Shown: positions 1 to 12,476 of the stretch, piece by piece
Position numbering within the stretch: the first letter of the stretch is position 1
How the letters are laid out: every line of letters begins with the position of its first letter
DNA from: Apiotrichum sp. Y4204
Taxonomy: Eukaryota; Basidiomycota; Tremellomycetes; Trichosporonales; Trichosporonaceae
Length of the DNA stretch: 64,000 nucleotides
Assembly (NCBI GenBank): GCA_025531455.1
Contig: JAMYHL010000113.1
Location: 35,059-99,058 of the forward strand
Reading direction: 5' to 3'
Position numbers and translations under genes: made by a program
The notes under the pieces: generated by a model
Told to the model about the DNA's origin: nothing
The model's database searches: none
What the model saw: the letters and a program-made list of their open reading frames with translations, nothing else

Positions 1-1666
1 CCAAATCTCGCACATACGATCATGTTCTTGGGCTCAAAAGCGACAGTCATTTTGATGGATGTGTCTGGGGGTTTTGGAGGACGGGGAGTGATGTCGGATG
101 GGAATGCCACGACCGTGGGTATAAATACTTTAATGGCCGTAGGTCCTGTTGACATGCACTTCGTTTATGCGCTACAGATTATGCGTTCATAGCTTGGTAG
201 CCTCGGTGCTGTTGCTGCGCTGGCCGCAAAGTTGGGGACAGTGGGACCATATGGCGCAGCGATGACGGTATGACGGTATTGGCCGGTGGAGGGCCGGTGG
301 AGGCCGTGGCAGCAAGATGCACTATATAAAGTCGGAGCCGGAGCAGGTCTGTTTGTGGTCCCCAGACCAACCACCAGGACGAACTCATGACTCGACGCGA
401 CCGACATGCATGCTGAGCGCGCGGTTCCATTCACTGCACTATCGGCTCGGCTCCTGGACTAGCTGGAGAATTGCGTTCAAGCGACTCCAAACGGCCAGTG
501 GCATGAGGCTAGCTTATCAAGCCGACAGTGGAGGTGGTGGAGGGCTGGCGGTGACTGACACAGAAGCAGTCCCCATCGTTGGATATGCGTAAACAGAGGA
601 GCTCTTGCAGGCTCACAGGGCGTTGCCCCGCACGATGTTTCTGCTCCTCGTCGCGTCTTCAACGGCCGGAGCTCACATAGGCTGGGCAGTCAAGCATCGC
701 TCTATGCACGCCGTGAGAGTTGCCTGAAGGCCACACAAATGACCGACGGTCACTTTATGTTCAGGGAGACCTTGAAAATACCGAAGGTGGATCATGACCT
801 CATGGGTCCTCCTGGAGCATCAGCGCATCAGAGGTACATCTGATCGCGTGAGGAGCACATGCGAGCGAGCGCGCAAGAGTGTCCGGAGATCGGAGACGGA
901 CCATTGCGACTTGGTCAAGTAGATCTTGGAAAAATGGTTGCGGGCGACCATGCTTGCGGCACGCCAAAGGCTCATTCATCCTCTTAGTCCACGGCTCTGT
1001 CGAGGACGACTTGAATGCAGGCGATCCCATCAAATCGCCGGCCGGTTACCTGATGGCTCGGCATGGGCAGGATGCCTGGCCCGAGTGAATGTCGGTCGCT
1101 TGGTTGGGGGCCAAGGTGGAGTTGTGTAGATTAATCATGTGGAGTTTTAAGGTTGACAGAGCCATTGGCATGCTGCGTGTCAGGGAGAGTCACTACCAGG
1201 AGAGTAGGAGCTTCAGCACGGACACTGGTGACCATCTCCGACAAGCTAGTTGGTACATGCAAGCAAGTCGATGGCCGACGGGGGAGGGAGGCGGTGGTGA
1301 CAGCAGGCAGGGGGGCACGACAGCCTCTGTGAGTCCTCGTCACTCGCGCTGGGGCGTGGACGGGGATGTCACCAGCTCACCGGCGCCCACCCCGGCGAGA
1401 TCCAGGATCTCTGGGATCGAGGACGGTCTTCGGCGATGAGCGAGATTTGAGTGCTGTCCGGCTAAACCCCACCCACCGGCCATCGTCCACCGGCCAGGCT
1501 CCCTGCGTGCCCCACACGGCAGTGTGGAAATCCCATCCTCACAATGCGATTGCCGGTCAGCCGACATCTTACATGGGTGCTACATAACTCTTCGATTTGG
1601 GACCACATTCTACTTACCATTCACACATCCTCCCACACTCTCTACCGCCCCACTCACACATTCAAC
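1..1666. other. Gene-free left flank and SDR upstream region
   Basis: No reading frame here has the composition, splice pattern or motifs of a real gene. The last ~80 bases before the SDR start codon are C/T-rich (repeated CACTC and CATCC), as is common for fungal 5' leaders, so transcription of the SDR gene probably begins near 1600. Nothing else was recognised. Confidence 0.6.
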
Positions 1667-2614
1667 ATGCCCAAGGACGCCGCCCCCGAGGTTATGCCCG
1701 AGCTCGGGCTCGACACGCTTTTCAGCATGCGCGGCAAGGTCGCGCTCGTCACTGGTGGTGCGACCGGTATTGGCCGCATGATCGCTGCCGCCTATGTGCG
1801 CAACGGCGCAAAGGTGTACATTGCCAGCCGCAAGCTCTCCGACCTCGAGCGCGTCGCTGCGCAGCTCTCGGAGGTTGGCGCGTCCACCGGCGGAAAGTGC
1901 ATTCCGATCCAGGCCGATGTCGGAAACAAGGCTGGCTGCGACGCTCTCGCCGACCAGATCAAGCAGCGCGAGACCCGCCTCGACGTCCTCGTTAACAACT
2001 CGGGCCTTACCTGGGGTGCCAAGATGACCGACTTCCCCGAGGCGTCTGGCTGGGACAAGGTCTTTGCCCTCAACGTCAAGTCGCAGTTCTACCTCACTGT
2101 CGCGCTCCTCCCGCTTCTTGAGAACGGCAAGGACAACATCAACCCCGCCTCCGTTATCAACATCGCCTCCACGGCCGCCATTTCGCCTCTCGCCGAGGGT
2201 GCGCTCTCCGCCGCCGGCAGCGGTACCTACTCGTACCAGCCGTCGAAGGCCGCGTCGCTCCACCTCACCCGCGTGCTCGCCGCTTCGCTCGCCAAGAAGC
2301 ACATCACCGTCAACGCCATCTGCCCCGGTGTTTTCCCGTCCCGTGAGTCTGGAGTGTGAAATAGTGGATTACGAGCAATATCACTTCACTACATCTTTCC
2401 TCAATGAGTTTTACTTACCCCAGGCATGACCGCGTTCGGTCTCGAGCAGAACCGCGACGTCCTCGAGGGCCACCAGCCGACCGGACGTGTCGGCACTCCC
2501 GAGGACATTGGTGGTCTCGCCCTCTTCCTTGCATCCCGCGCCGGTGCCCACTGCACTGGAACTGGCATTGTCGTCGACGGCGGTTCGTCCATTTCCCACT
2601 CGGCCAAGCTCTAA
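1667..2614 (+). CDS. Short-chain dehydrogenase/reductase
   Basis: NAD(P)-dependent oxidoreductase of the classical SDR family, 288 aa from two exons (1667-2342 and 2424-2614; 81 nt intron, GTGAGT donor, CAG acceptor). Residues ~25-35 hold the nucleotide-binding TGGATGIG motif. The structural NNAG motif appears as NNSG. The catalytic serine lies in INIAST and the catalytic pair in YSYQPSKAA (Tyr-x3-Lys). The C-terminus keeps the usual TGxxIVVDGG segment. The ATG at 1667 is chosen because the protein then starts shortly before the Rossmann fold; the frame stays open upstream to 1544, but that part is low-complexity leader sequence. The closest family I recognise is the RhlG/3-oxoacyl-ACP reductase-like SDRs, but substrate cannot be read from sequence. 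It is convergent with the thioredoxin-like gene downstream. Confidence 0.93.
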
Positions 2615-2944
2615 GCTGTGAGACACTGCGAGAGCCGGTCTTGAGAGTCGCAAGAGGTCAGTCAAGCGGGGTGACGGAGAGCGTTGCCCGCTTCGTCTCG
2701 CCTTTACCTGATCCCCTGCAGCTCATCTGACTGGCGGGTGGACGTGGTGAAGGGATGTATCTCATCACTACATGGTATGACCGTAGGGTAGACACTGAAT
2801 ATGTATGTATATGCACGCTGTGGCAGTCGAGTTCAGACCGGAGGATGTGGTGGTACTGATAGAGAGCCCTTGTCGATCTGTCAATCCGACATGCTCATAC
2901 ACAGGGGGCGTTCATATCCACAAGCATTACACATAGCCACGGGC
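2615..2944. other. Convergent intergenic spacer
   Basis: 330 bp between two convergent genes. It must hold both 3' ends; no further gene or clear terminator motif was seen. Confidence 0.5.
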
Positions 2945-3678
2945 TTACGCGGAACAAGTAACTCCGTTACACGTCTTGGTAGTGGGCTCCCCCTCGATGC
3001 CGTTCTCGCCGGTCGCGACCGTCGCGTCGTTGGCAGCAGGCTTGTTTGCGTTCCTGACCTTGGCCTGGGCGGCCTTGATCTCGGCGCGGCGCTTGGTCCT
3101 TGCCTTATTCTCCTTGGACATCGCATCGAAGCGAGCCCAGTCCTCATGCGCCCACTCCCAACGCGTCTTCGGGTCGACATACTCGTCGCCCTCGTGCTTC
3201 TCGAGATACGCCTCATACTCGGTGGGGCTAGCGACAAACGCGTCGAGCACACCGCCGAAGGGCACATCCGAGGGCATCAGGAAGCCACCGGCAAGCTCGC
3301 CCTTCTCGAGGCGATACAGGACTGGCACGCCGTTAATCGCCCATGCCTGGAGCGGCCAATTGTCCGTGTCAAAACTGGGGTCAGAATGTACACGAAGTAG
3401 CGATCAGAACTCCGACTCGCTCTCGACTTACTCGGGATGGCAAGGTACACGGCGAGCGCGTCTGGCATTAGCATAATGAAGTAACAGATTTCTTTGAGCT
3501 CACAATGGTCTCCTGCACCAAAGACGCGTTCAATCTCCGGCTCGACTTCCACGCACCCGGGGCACCACTTCTTGCCGTCGGCATTGGCCTTGGCTGTAAA
3601 CAGCACAAAGACCGTCGACGTGGGTGCCGCGGCAATGTCGTTGGACAGCGTCTCGAAGCTGGAGGTAGTGAGAGGCAT
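2945..3678 (-). CDS. Thioredoxin-fold protein (TRP14/TXNDC17-like)
   Basis: Small probable redox protein, ~205 aa. The N-terminal exon (3504-3678) has the thioredoxin active site as WCPGC at residues ~38-42, preceded by VFVLFTAK; TRP14-type proteins have WCPDC. The last exon (2945-~3374) gives the cis-proline region NGVPVLYRLEKGEL and then a charged, lysine-rich C-terminal extension. Intron 1 (3462-3503) has good GTGAGC and CAG sites. Intron 2 is unclear: its perfect GTAAGT donor puts the last exon one base out of frame, while a weaker GTACCT donor at ~3448 keeps the frame but leaves a 13 nt micro-exon. So either the weaker donor is used, or the gene or the sequence has a one-base error. The family call rests on the active site and the cis-Pro segment; a general thioredoxin-like protein is the alternative. 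Confidence 0.65.
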
Positions 3679-5927
3679 TGTTGATGTGAAGAAGGGGGGT
3701 GAAGAAGAGCCAGCGATGGTTAAGTCTCCGTCTTTGTAGTCCGAGCGCCAGCGAGCTGAAGCCCGCGGGCCATACGAGTATTGTCGCTGTCACCACATGT
3801 TTGTACCTGTTGCCCGCCCGCCCGCTCTTGTTTGGACAAAGTCAAGCAATCGCGCTGCCTCATGAGCTCGCGATCAACTTGACCGCATGGGGACTGCTAG
3901 GCAAGGCACAGGCTCAAGGGTTAGGTACTTGTTTGTGTCTCACTGCCAGATATCGTGCTCGCGCTATGAAGCGTCATTCAGTGACGGCCAGTGCGGGGTC
4001 CACATGGAGCACCATAACGCAATACGCACTCGAACGCACTCGGGTCCACTCTGCCCGATTAGCTGCTATTTCTGTCCTTTCTGGACACTAGCCGACTGAA
4101 TCTTATCTTGTTGACAAACAATAACTCTCAAATGTTCGCAATGGAGTGGAATTGGTGAAACACGTAAACGCGTCCCACATGGGTCACAAGGGGCGTTCCT
4201 GCGTACCTTCGTCTTTGGCACCTCAGAGCACCACATAAACTAGCGATATCCCGCTGTGACGCTCGTCAGGTCGTGGCCTCTTGCATTCGCGTCCGACAGC
4301 TTCCGCCATCACCTCGCACTACGGACATTGCCGAGCGACGATCACTCGCCCATTGCCCAACTCTCGTCCCACACTGATCGGTCCAGGCCACAGAATCACT
4401 TCTGAGGCCCCGCATGGTGCCCAACTCCCCCGGCGTTCAAGTGCGCGTGGTTGCACGTCACACAGCGGACGTGGCTTGTCTCCTTGTGTAACTCGTGCAT
4501 GTCCGTGCAGTTCAACCCACTTTGTTGTCCTACACTCGGCATGCAATATAGCGAAGTGGACATCCTTTACATTTCATCCGTCCTTCCATCTGTTGCACTC
4601 GAGGTGCTTGGCCGGCTCGAGTGGGAGTGCACCCGCACCAAAGACTACCAGCTATCGTACTGAGAGTTTGGGAGGAGTCGAAGACTGCTCGCAGGGGGAA
4701 TGGGCCCGACGATCTTGGGGCGGAACCGTCTCTCTCTTTGTCTCCCGTCTTCGGGACCTGTGTACGGTTGAGAGTCGCTTGGGCGTGACCAGCGCCCCGG
4801 GGCGTGGTTGGGTTATGAACAGTGAACAGTGCGCTCCGCTGATGTGTCAGGCAGGGTGGCGCGTCACTCTTGACGCATTCACTTGTCCCGAAGTATGTAC
4901 ATGTCCAATCGAGACCGCACTCAATGATCGGTGACCACCCGCCTTGTCGTCCTCACCAGACGTAGCCCGCACTCATCGCCACTGACGGGAACGACCGCTA
5001 CTCATCGAAGAAATCGCCACAATGCTGTCTCGGGGATGGAGCTGGAAGTGTGATCAGAATAGGCCCTCCCGGCGGCGGATTGGTTGGACAATAACCCGCA
5101 ATCCCTTGGACATGGGGATGGTGCCGAGCAGAATGTGCTCCCTCCTGTGATAATGCCGCGCAAGCTTGGCCTACCCTGATGAAACGGCTTCTCTTTGCCA
5201 GCGATCCCAGTGACAGATGTCCGCGAAGTGACGCTTGTAATCCGGGACGCCGCATTCATGTGTGTACGGAAAGGACCCCTGCCCATGGATGCAGACATCG
5301 AGATGTAATGAAGGACTTTCGCTACCATCACCATGCTCATTGCAGGAGCACTGGCGTGAACGGGTTATCACGTTCGTTATCAGTGTCAGTCTTATCTCCG
5401 GCAGTGACGAGGGCGTGCGTCGCCGTCCTGCCTAGTCCGCGGCCGCTTCCGCACCAGTCCCGAGCCTTTTCCGAGCCGACCCCTATCTGCCGTGATGACG
5501 TTAAAGCCGGCGACGTCGGCCGGACTCGGTTATCCTATCGGTCGCGTCCACGAGGGAAGGTTAAACCCAATACAGCCAACGACTTTCAGAGATGGTGGCC
5601 CTTCACTCAGTATAGCTTGTGCAGGGTTGGGGTCTTATGCTTGCCAGAAGCACCAGTTTCTGTTCATGAGTGATCTGTGCGGTAGGGTCAAAGTGGGCTG
5701 CGTTGATGGTAAGCGCCTGCGTTGCGCTTGATCTCGATTTGCTTCACATTCCGCTGCCTCGGTGTTCACTCGGCATGGCGTCATGCTTCATGCTCTGCTC
5801 AACTGCGCGTCCATCTGCTGTCCACTCCACCTCCTCGTGCTCGATCTTGTGCTCCTGCGCTCGTCACCGCATTGCTGCTAGGCCCCCTGGGCCGTCATGC
5901 ATCTCTACTTATACGCTCGTGATAGAC
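3679..5927. other. Gene-free stretch
   Basis: 2.2 kb between two minus-strand genes. The longest frame (4281-4934, +) has serine/arginine/histidine-rich random-looking composition, no motif and no supporting splice signals, so I do not call it. The left end holds the promoter of the thioredoxin-like gene and the right end the 3' region of malate dehydrogenase. Confidence 0.5.
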
Positions 5928-7708
5928 TTAGGCCTTGTTGACAAAGTCGACACCCTTGGCGATGTTCTTCTTGAGCTCGGGGAGAGCGGCGGCGAGGAGC
6001 TCCTTCTCCTCGGCGGAGAGGGAGCCAAGCTCGTTGATCTTCTTGACACCCTCGGGGCCAAGCTCGACGTTCGAGGCGAAGAAGTCAATGCCCTCACCCT
6101 TGAAAAGGGGCGACTCGACAAAGGTGGGCTCGACGACGCCGGACTCGCCGGAGAGACCACGGAGGAGCGAGTCGGTGAAGCGGGCACCGGCGTAGCCCAT
6201 GGAGAGGGTGGCAGAGCCAGCGCCGGCCTTGGCCTGGACGACCTCGTCACCACCGAACTGGATGCGGTGGACGAGAGCCTTGTAGGCCTCACCGGTGACG
6301 TCCTTGCCCTGAGGAGTCTGCGAGAGGAGGGGAATGATGGTGACGCCCGAGTGGCCGCCGACGACGGTGACCTTGATGTCCTTGGGGTCGGCGTGCTTGA
6401 CCTCGGCGAGGAAGCGCGAGGCACGGACAACGTCGAGGGTGGTGATACCGAAGATGCGCTTGGGGTCGTAGACACCGGCCTTCTTGTAGACCTCGGCCCA
6501 GATGGGGACGGTCGAGTTGACGGGGTTGGCAATGATACCAATGAGCGCCTTGGGGGCGTACTTGGCGGAGGCCTCGGCGAGGGTCTGGACGATCGAGGCG
6601 TTGGTGTTGAAGAGGTCGTCACGGGTCATGCCGGGCTTGCGGGGGACACCGGCGGGGATGATGACAACATCGGCACCAGTAAGGGCACCCTCGATGCTGT
6701 CTGTCAGTGACTGGTGGGAGTGGGGCCAGAGTCACGTCGAAGGGCGTCGACACTTGTGAATTACGAAGCCATCACAAGATTGGAAGTGCATCGTGAACGA
6801 GGGCACTCCGGACCTTGGGTCCATTCCGAACCAAGAGTGACTCCGAACTAGGACACTCCAAACCAGAATAGAATCGGACCAGAATGGCACCCCTAACTAG
6901 AATGGTACTCCGAACGGAGACCAGAATGACACTCTGCACACAAATGGCGTCGCGAAAAGCCAAGCCATTCCGCAGGGCTGCAGCAATGTCATCCCGATAC
7001 CGGGTGACTGTTGCGCTGGACAAGGGTCCATGGCATCGGATACACATCCACAGCGGACACGGAATGCGCATCGGAAGAGAGGCAAGGCTCAGAGTTCCCG
7101 AGAGGCATGGTGTTTTAGGGCCAGGGTATTCCCGGATGAGGCCGGCCCAATTGACCGACCAACCGTAGCCGGTTCACACAGAGGTGCGAACAGGTATGGA
7201 AAACGGTGACCGCTATCGCATCGACAGCACCAACAGCCCTGCTTCGACACGGCGCATCTACTCACTCGTCCTTCTCGTAGCCCTTAACCTCCGAGGCGGT
7301 GTTGACGTGCGAGATGTCGGCAGCGACACCGGGGGCACCACGGACGTCGTAAAGGGCGAGCTTGGTGACCTTGGGGTTCTCCTTGATGAGAAGCGACATG
7401 GGCTGGCCTGCATGGTGTTAGCGCTGACACACATGAGCAGAGAGAGCATCGATACCAGAGCGGAAACAGGATCGAGAAACCGGTTGGTAAGGTCAGTGTG
7501 GAGCCTGTCATCACCATGCACGTCCACATTTCCAACTCGATTTCTCGACCAGATCTTCATCTTCCGTCATGGTTTTTTGCTCCCTCTTTGTTTGGAATCG
7601 ATATGCACCAATGCCACCGCCGGCTCCGAGCACGGTGACCTTGTAGTCGACACGCGCGGAGGTCGAGAAGGAGCGGAGGAGCTGGGTAGAGCGACGAGCA
7701 GCGAACAT
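5928..7708 (-). CDS. MDH1: Malate dehydrogenase, mitochondrial
   Basis: NAD-dependent interconversion of malate and oxaloacetate in the mitochondrial matrix (TCA cycle). 336 aa from three exons: 7609-7708, 7266-7407, 5928-6696. The N-terminus [20 protein letters not shown] is an arginine/serine-rich, acid-free presequence. It is followed by the NAD-binding [13 protein letters not shown], with the last glycine codon split by intron 1. Substrate-binding arginines are in [12 protein letters not shown], the NPVNS segment is present, and the catalytic histidine is in [14 protein letters not shown]. There is no C-terminal peroxisomal SKL-type signal. Length is normal for the family. Intron 1 is 201 nt and intron 2 is 569 nt, far longer than most introns in this window; intron 2 holds a degenerate tandem repeat. 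Both splice junctions restore the frame (GG|C and GA|C). Confidence 0.96.
6790..6935. repeat. Degenerate ~18 bp tandem repeat inside malate dehydrogenase intron 2
   Basis: Roughly six diverged copies of a unit resembling ACTCCGAACnAGAATG on the plus strand, all inside the 569 nt intron of the malate dehydrogenase gene. Copies vary in length and sequence, so this is an old or rapidly drifting minisatellite. It probably accounts for much of the intron's extra length. No function is visible. Confidence 0.6.
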
Positions 7709-8914
7709 TTTGATGATGTGGATGGTTTTGATGGTGATGAAGGCAGATGAAAAGCGCGGTGGTGCAGGTTGTTTTATGGGGGGCGTCAGTGCAGCATGTG
7801 CCTGGCGGTTGCTGGGAATACGAGAGGAGGCTCTCTGGCAATGGGGTCTGTCACCGAGGCGATGTGAGCGAGCGAAGCGTCATTGGCTCGGGAGAGGAGA
7901 GAGAGCGATGAGGCGACGAGGCGCGAGGCGACGTCGCGCGCGCGTGGCTGCGCATGGCTCTTTCGGATCTTCTTGGTGTGGCACTTTATTCGGGCCCCAG
8001 CTATTCCACGGCAATCACGCTACGCCGCGCTGGTTGTCACTATTTTGCTTCTGAGCTTCTGGCATTCTCCAAAAACCCAGCCCTGCAGGCCCGCGGAAAA
8101 TATCGGAGCCACGGCAAAAACCCATCAATATCCACCCGAGAAATCCACAATCAGATCACAGAGCAAGGGGGACTGTCCGAATGACGCCATCGCATGCATA
8201 GCATCAGCACATCAGGCCATCGGGAAATGATCAGCATCTAGAAAGGCGCTAGAACAGATCGACGAGCCTATTCAGTCAATAGGCCGACGAATCTCCGACA
8301 GGGATGTCACATGCTACATTCACATGATCTGCACACGAACTCCATGCGCGAGAAGACCGATCAGGGGACATTGCTATCCCGTTTGTTATCCGGTTATCCC
8401 CTCCCTCTCAGCATAGCCAATATCTCGCACATTGGCTATGGGCACGTCCGGCGTGCCGGGGCCGGGTATGTAGACCCGTCTGCGGGAACGTGTAAAGCAT
8501 CCCACAGGTGGGCAGCACCGAACAAACGGCCCTGGGTGGGATGGTTCGGACAAGTGCAGCCAATAGAAACCACGACAATCGCCGATAACATCGGCATCCT
8601 CCCCCTAATCGCATCACCGACAGTCACCGCGTTGGCTATCACAGTTGACATCGCATTGCAATGAACCGCGGCATTCACTCTCCTGTCCGCAATATATGTT
8701 GACCGCCGGTGTAGAGAATAATGTTCATCAGTTTGTTCTTGCCCCTTCGGCGTGTCGTGTTCATCTCTGCGCTTCGCTCAGCAATAATCAGCAGTTCCTA
8801 GTCGATTCGAATCGATTCGCGTGCTCCCGTGCTCAACTCTCGACACGAGTATAAACACTTCTCGACCCGGCACCATTCCCCCGCTCGTTCCACCGCGTAC
8901 TTAGGTCTCTCAAA
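7709..8914. other. Divergent intergenic region between MDH1 and DAL1
   Basis: 1.2 kb upstream of both genes, so both promoters must lie here. A short palindromic run (around 8803-8818, GATTCGAATC) sits about 100 bp before the allantoinase start. No TATA box, no GATA cluster strong enough to call and no extra gene were recognised. Confidence 0.45.
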
Positions 8915-10510
8915 ATGGCGGCCCCCAAGCTCACCATACTCGCCCCCCGCACCGTCCTCCCCGGCCGCTCCGCGCCGGTTCCCGCCTCGATCGACATCGA
9001 TGCCGACGGCCGCATCATGTCCGTCCGCGACGGCCTCACTGCCGTCGACGGCGCCCCCCTCATGCGCATTGCCGACAACAAGGTGCTCCTCCCTGGTCTC
9101 GTTGAGTGAGTGAAGATTGTGGGCGGCCTGCTCGACTCGAGGCGTCATTCCAAAGTCCTCAGTGGTCGGCTCAATGGTCTGTGCCCGACTGCCCCACCTA
9201 GTGGTTGTAGTCTGTCGAGCCGGCACTAGTGTCGATTCTGCCCACCTGATCGCCCGGCACGCCCATACTGACTACAGCTCGCACGTGCATCTCAACCAGC
9301 CGGGCCGCACGGCGTGGGAGGGCTTCGCGACCGGCACGGCGGCGGCCGTCGCTGGTGGTGTGACGACACTGATCGACATGCCGCTGAACAGCATTCCCCC
9401 GACGACGACGGTGGCGAACCTCGAGGAGAAGCGCGCTGCTGCGCGCGAGACTGGCGTGTCGTGCGACGTCGGCTTCTGGGGCGGTATCATCCCCGGCAAC
9501 GCCGCCGATCTCCCCAAGCTCATCGAAGCCGGCGTCAAGGGCTTCAAGTGCTTCTTGATCAACTCGGGCGTCGACGAGTTCCCGCAGGTCAACGAGGACG
9601 ACCTCTTCAAGGCGTGTGACGCGCTCGAGGGCACCAACGCGCTTGTCATGTTCCACGCAGAGTTTGAGGCCACACCACACGCGCACGACCCGCCGGCCAC
9701 CGCCGACGCGTCCCAGTACTCGACGTTCCTCAGCTCGCGCCCCCAGTCGCTCGAGACGGACGCGCTGAAGATTATCCTCAACCTCTGCAGGCGGTACCCC
9801 AACCTCCGCTTCCACATTGTGCATCTCTCTGCTTCCGAGGCGCTTCCCGCACTCCGCGCGGCCCGCGCGGGAACCGACGGTGGTGCGCCGATCAAGAACC
9901 TCACGATCGAGACGTGCTTCCACTACCTCGTGCTCCGCGCCGAGGACATTCCCCCGAACGCCACGCAGTTCAAGTGCTGCCCGCCGATCCGTGACGAGAA
10001 GAACCGCCGTGCCATCCTCGACGCCGTCCTCGACGGCACGATTCAGTACATTGTCAGCGACCACTCGCCGTGCACCCCGGAACTCAAGAAGGGCGACTTC
10101 ATGTCCGCCTGGGGCGGCGTCAGCGGCCTCGGCCTCGGCCTGCCGCTCATCTACACCGAGGTCGGCGGCCACGTCGCCCTTCCCCGCATTGTCGACTGGC
10201 TCTCGGGCATCCAGGCGCAGCAGGTGGGGCTTGAGAAGCGCAAGGGCGCGATTGAGGTTGGCCACGACGCCGACTTTGTCATCTTCGACCCCGAGGCAAA
10301 TGTAGAGGTCAAGCAGGTGAGCAAAAATTCTGTACGGCAAGACTAATTCCCCAGAGCGAGCTTCTCTTCCGCAACAAGGTGTCCCCATATGTCGGCAAGA
10401 CGCTGCGCGGCCGCGTGGACGCGACGTACATCCGCGGCGAGAAGGTGTACGACGCGAGCGAGGGCGGCGTGCTCTGTGCTGGCGACAAGGCCAAGGGTGA
10501 GCTGTTGTAA
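8915..10510 (+). CDS. DAL1: Allantoinase
   Basis: Hydrolyses allantoin to allantoate in purine-derived nitrogen assimilation; a zinc amidohydrolase of the cyclic amidase family. 461 aa from exons 8915-9105, 9278-10316 and 10355-10510 (introns of 172 and 38 nt, both frame-preserving). The first metal-binding motif is DSHVHLNQPGR (usually DAHVHLNxPGR). Then come GVTTLIDMPLNSIPPTT, the bridging lysine in VKGFKCFLI, histidines in FHAE and HIVHLS, and the last metal ligand in SDHSPC. These together are diagnostic for allantoinase rather than dihydropyrimidinase or dihydroorotase. The C-terminal exon closes the small beta-sandwich domain. It is unlinked here to other purine-degradation genes. Confidence 0.95.
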
Positions 10511-12476
10511 ATAGCGCGACGGGGTTAGAAGTGCATCTGCACGCATATGATCGAGGTGTACAGATACTCGCCCGCGAGGGCTGACATGCAGCGATACTAT
10601 TGATTTCCGCGAAACGTCAGATGAGGGTAAGAATGCGATGGGACTGACCGCCAGTAGACACTGATGTGACTAACCCACTGCTCACTGAGCAAAAGACAGA
10701 CGTTCACCCGCCGGGGGTCGTCATGGCGGGCTCGACCTTCCCTTCCTGGTTGGTTTTGAAGGCATTTCGTCCAGCGTCAACGTCCTGAAACCGCACGTCA
10801 CGTATTGCTGAGCGTCATCTGCTGGAACTGCCTTCCAAGTCTGTGAGACAATCGTCGTGAGATCGTGAGCCCGATAAGGTGGGGGTGCCAGCTGCGGTGG
10901 CGTGACTGTGTGCGCCTCACTCGTGTTGTCCTGGGCCCTCCCTGTGGCCGCTGGGTAGCACCACAGTTGCTTCTAGCAATCACAAACGGATGATTTAGAT
11001 GAGAAGTGAGATGCACGGCAAGATCATTTGACTCGTCTACAACAGGCTTCACATGGTGTGAGTCATCACGAACAGGAAAGGCGCCAGCCACCCCCGCATC
11101 GAAAGTTGCGGTTCGGCTCTCGCGTCACACTTCAGTCTCCGATTCTTGGGACTCTAGTAATCTCGGTCCGTGGCCTGATGATCGCGTTCGGACTCGCGCA
11201 ACTGGATAATCTCTGGTGACGAGCTTGGGCGTCGACGGGCTGTCTTCTGCAAGGCGGCTCGCAAGCTGCAAGCTGCAAGATTCTGTCTATCGCCCCGGTG
11301 ATTCCCATGATGATGGTTGTACCTGAACGTCACGAGCCCCGTTTCACCACGGACCGGCGACACTTTCTCATCATCCCAGGTTCCTGTCGGCCGACGTCCC
11401 GTCTTTGCTCCCTTGCTTTTTGTCTGCATGCTCTGTTTGTTGTGCTGTGCAGTTCTGCGTGTGATTCGACCTCACAACACCACACCGCCCTCACTACGTT
11501 CTGTGTTCAGTGTGGAGTCTTTCTCTGCGCCCTTGCTTGCCGATGAGGGGGGATTTGTGCGTGAGATTCCGGCATCCAGCTTCTCCGCCAAATCCACACG
11601 ACACGGAGGCACGGGAAGACGGCCAAGAGGATGCTTTCAGTGACAGCAAAGTCCATATCAATTGTTCCAGCACCCTGCTTGGACTAGAGATCTAGAAACT
11701 GTAAGCCGACGGTCGAGCAGCGCGCAACGACTGTCTACAACTGTTGGCCAGTGACGAGCTGACTGCAAGGCTTCTCAATGCCTCTTTTGAGAACACGACG
11801 GTCGCGGGACTTGATGTGCTCATCTGCTCGAGCTGGCTGCTCACCTGTGCGCGCTGTGCGAGCGCCCTCTCACGCGCCCTCCTGGCAGTCTTTTGCGCCC
11901 CTCCGCAGCATGCAATGCGCAGCAGCTGTGTAGTGAGCATCGTGAGGACAAAAGACAAGCTTTTGTTGCAGGGGTTTCCCCATAAAAAAGTGCCGCCACC
12001 GTGTGTGAATGTGTGCCCCACTGATCCCACTGATGGCGCTGACAAGATATATAAACAGCACCTTCCCCGGTCTCCTCTTTCTCTTTCTCTCTCTTCTTCA
12101 AGGCAAACAGTGTTCTTCAGCCAGTCGAATAACTGTCGCCTCGACATCTCACCCCTTCGCCCGCGACACGCACATCCTTGCAAGGCTCCTTTGATGATTC
12201 CTCTCGTCTTTCCACTTTGCTAGTTCTTAGCAGTAAGTTTGACGGCTATCATCATCCGCAGAGAATCACCGCTGACTTCCCCCAAGTGACGTCTGCTGAG
12301 AGTGGCAAAGCGTGAGAGACGGTCGACTCGTTGGACGTCTGCAATTCGGTGCGTTTATCCTATTCGCGGGCATATGCCCTTCCTCTGGCGTCGCGTCGGT
12401 CAAGCCTCCCTCGTTGTCAAGCAGCGTTATTCTTGGGAGCACGTCCTTCACATCGCCCACGGCGGTTACGTCGTTA
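10511..12476. other. Gene-free stretch before the pyrimidine-rich arrays
   Basis: No coding frame was credible. The last 400 bp contain a good TATA-like box (12048-12055) followed by a C/T-rich run at 12062-12103, which together look like a pol II core promoter firing rightward into the repeat arrays. What it transcribes is unknown. Confidence 0.45.
12048..12055 (+). promoter_or_regulatory. TATA-like box upstream of the repeat arrays
   Basis: TATATAAA followed 10-50 bp downstream by an unbroken C/T-rich stretch that could hold the start site. There is no recognised coding sequence for more than 1.5 kb downstream, so if active it would make a non-coding or unrecognised transcript running through the arrays. 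Confidence 0.35.

Noticed and set aside
4281..4934. 217-codon open frame on the plus strand
   Set aside because: Random-looking composition, no motif, no consistent splice signals; open frames of this size are expected by chance in GC-rich DNA.
5670..6710. 346-codon plus-strand frame antisense to malate dehydrogenase
   Set aside because: Shadow frame over a well-supported conserved exon.
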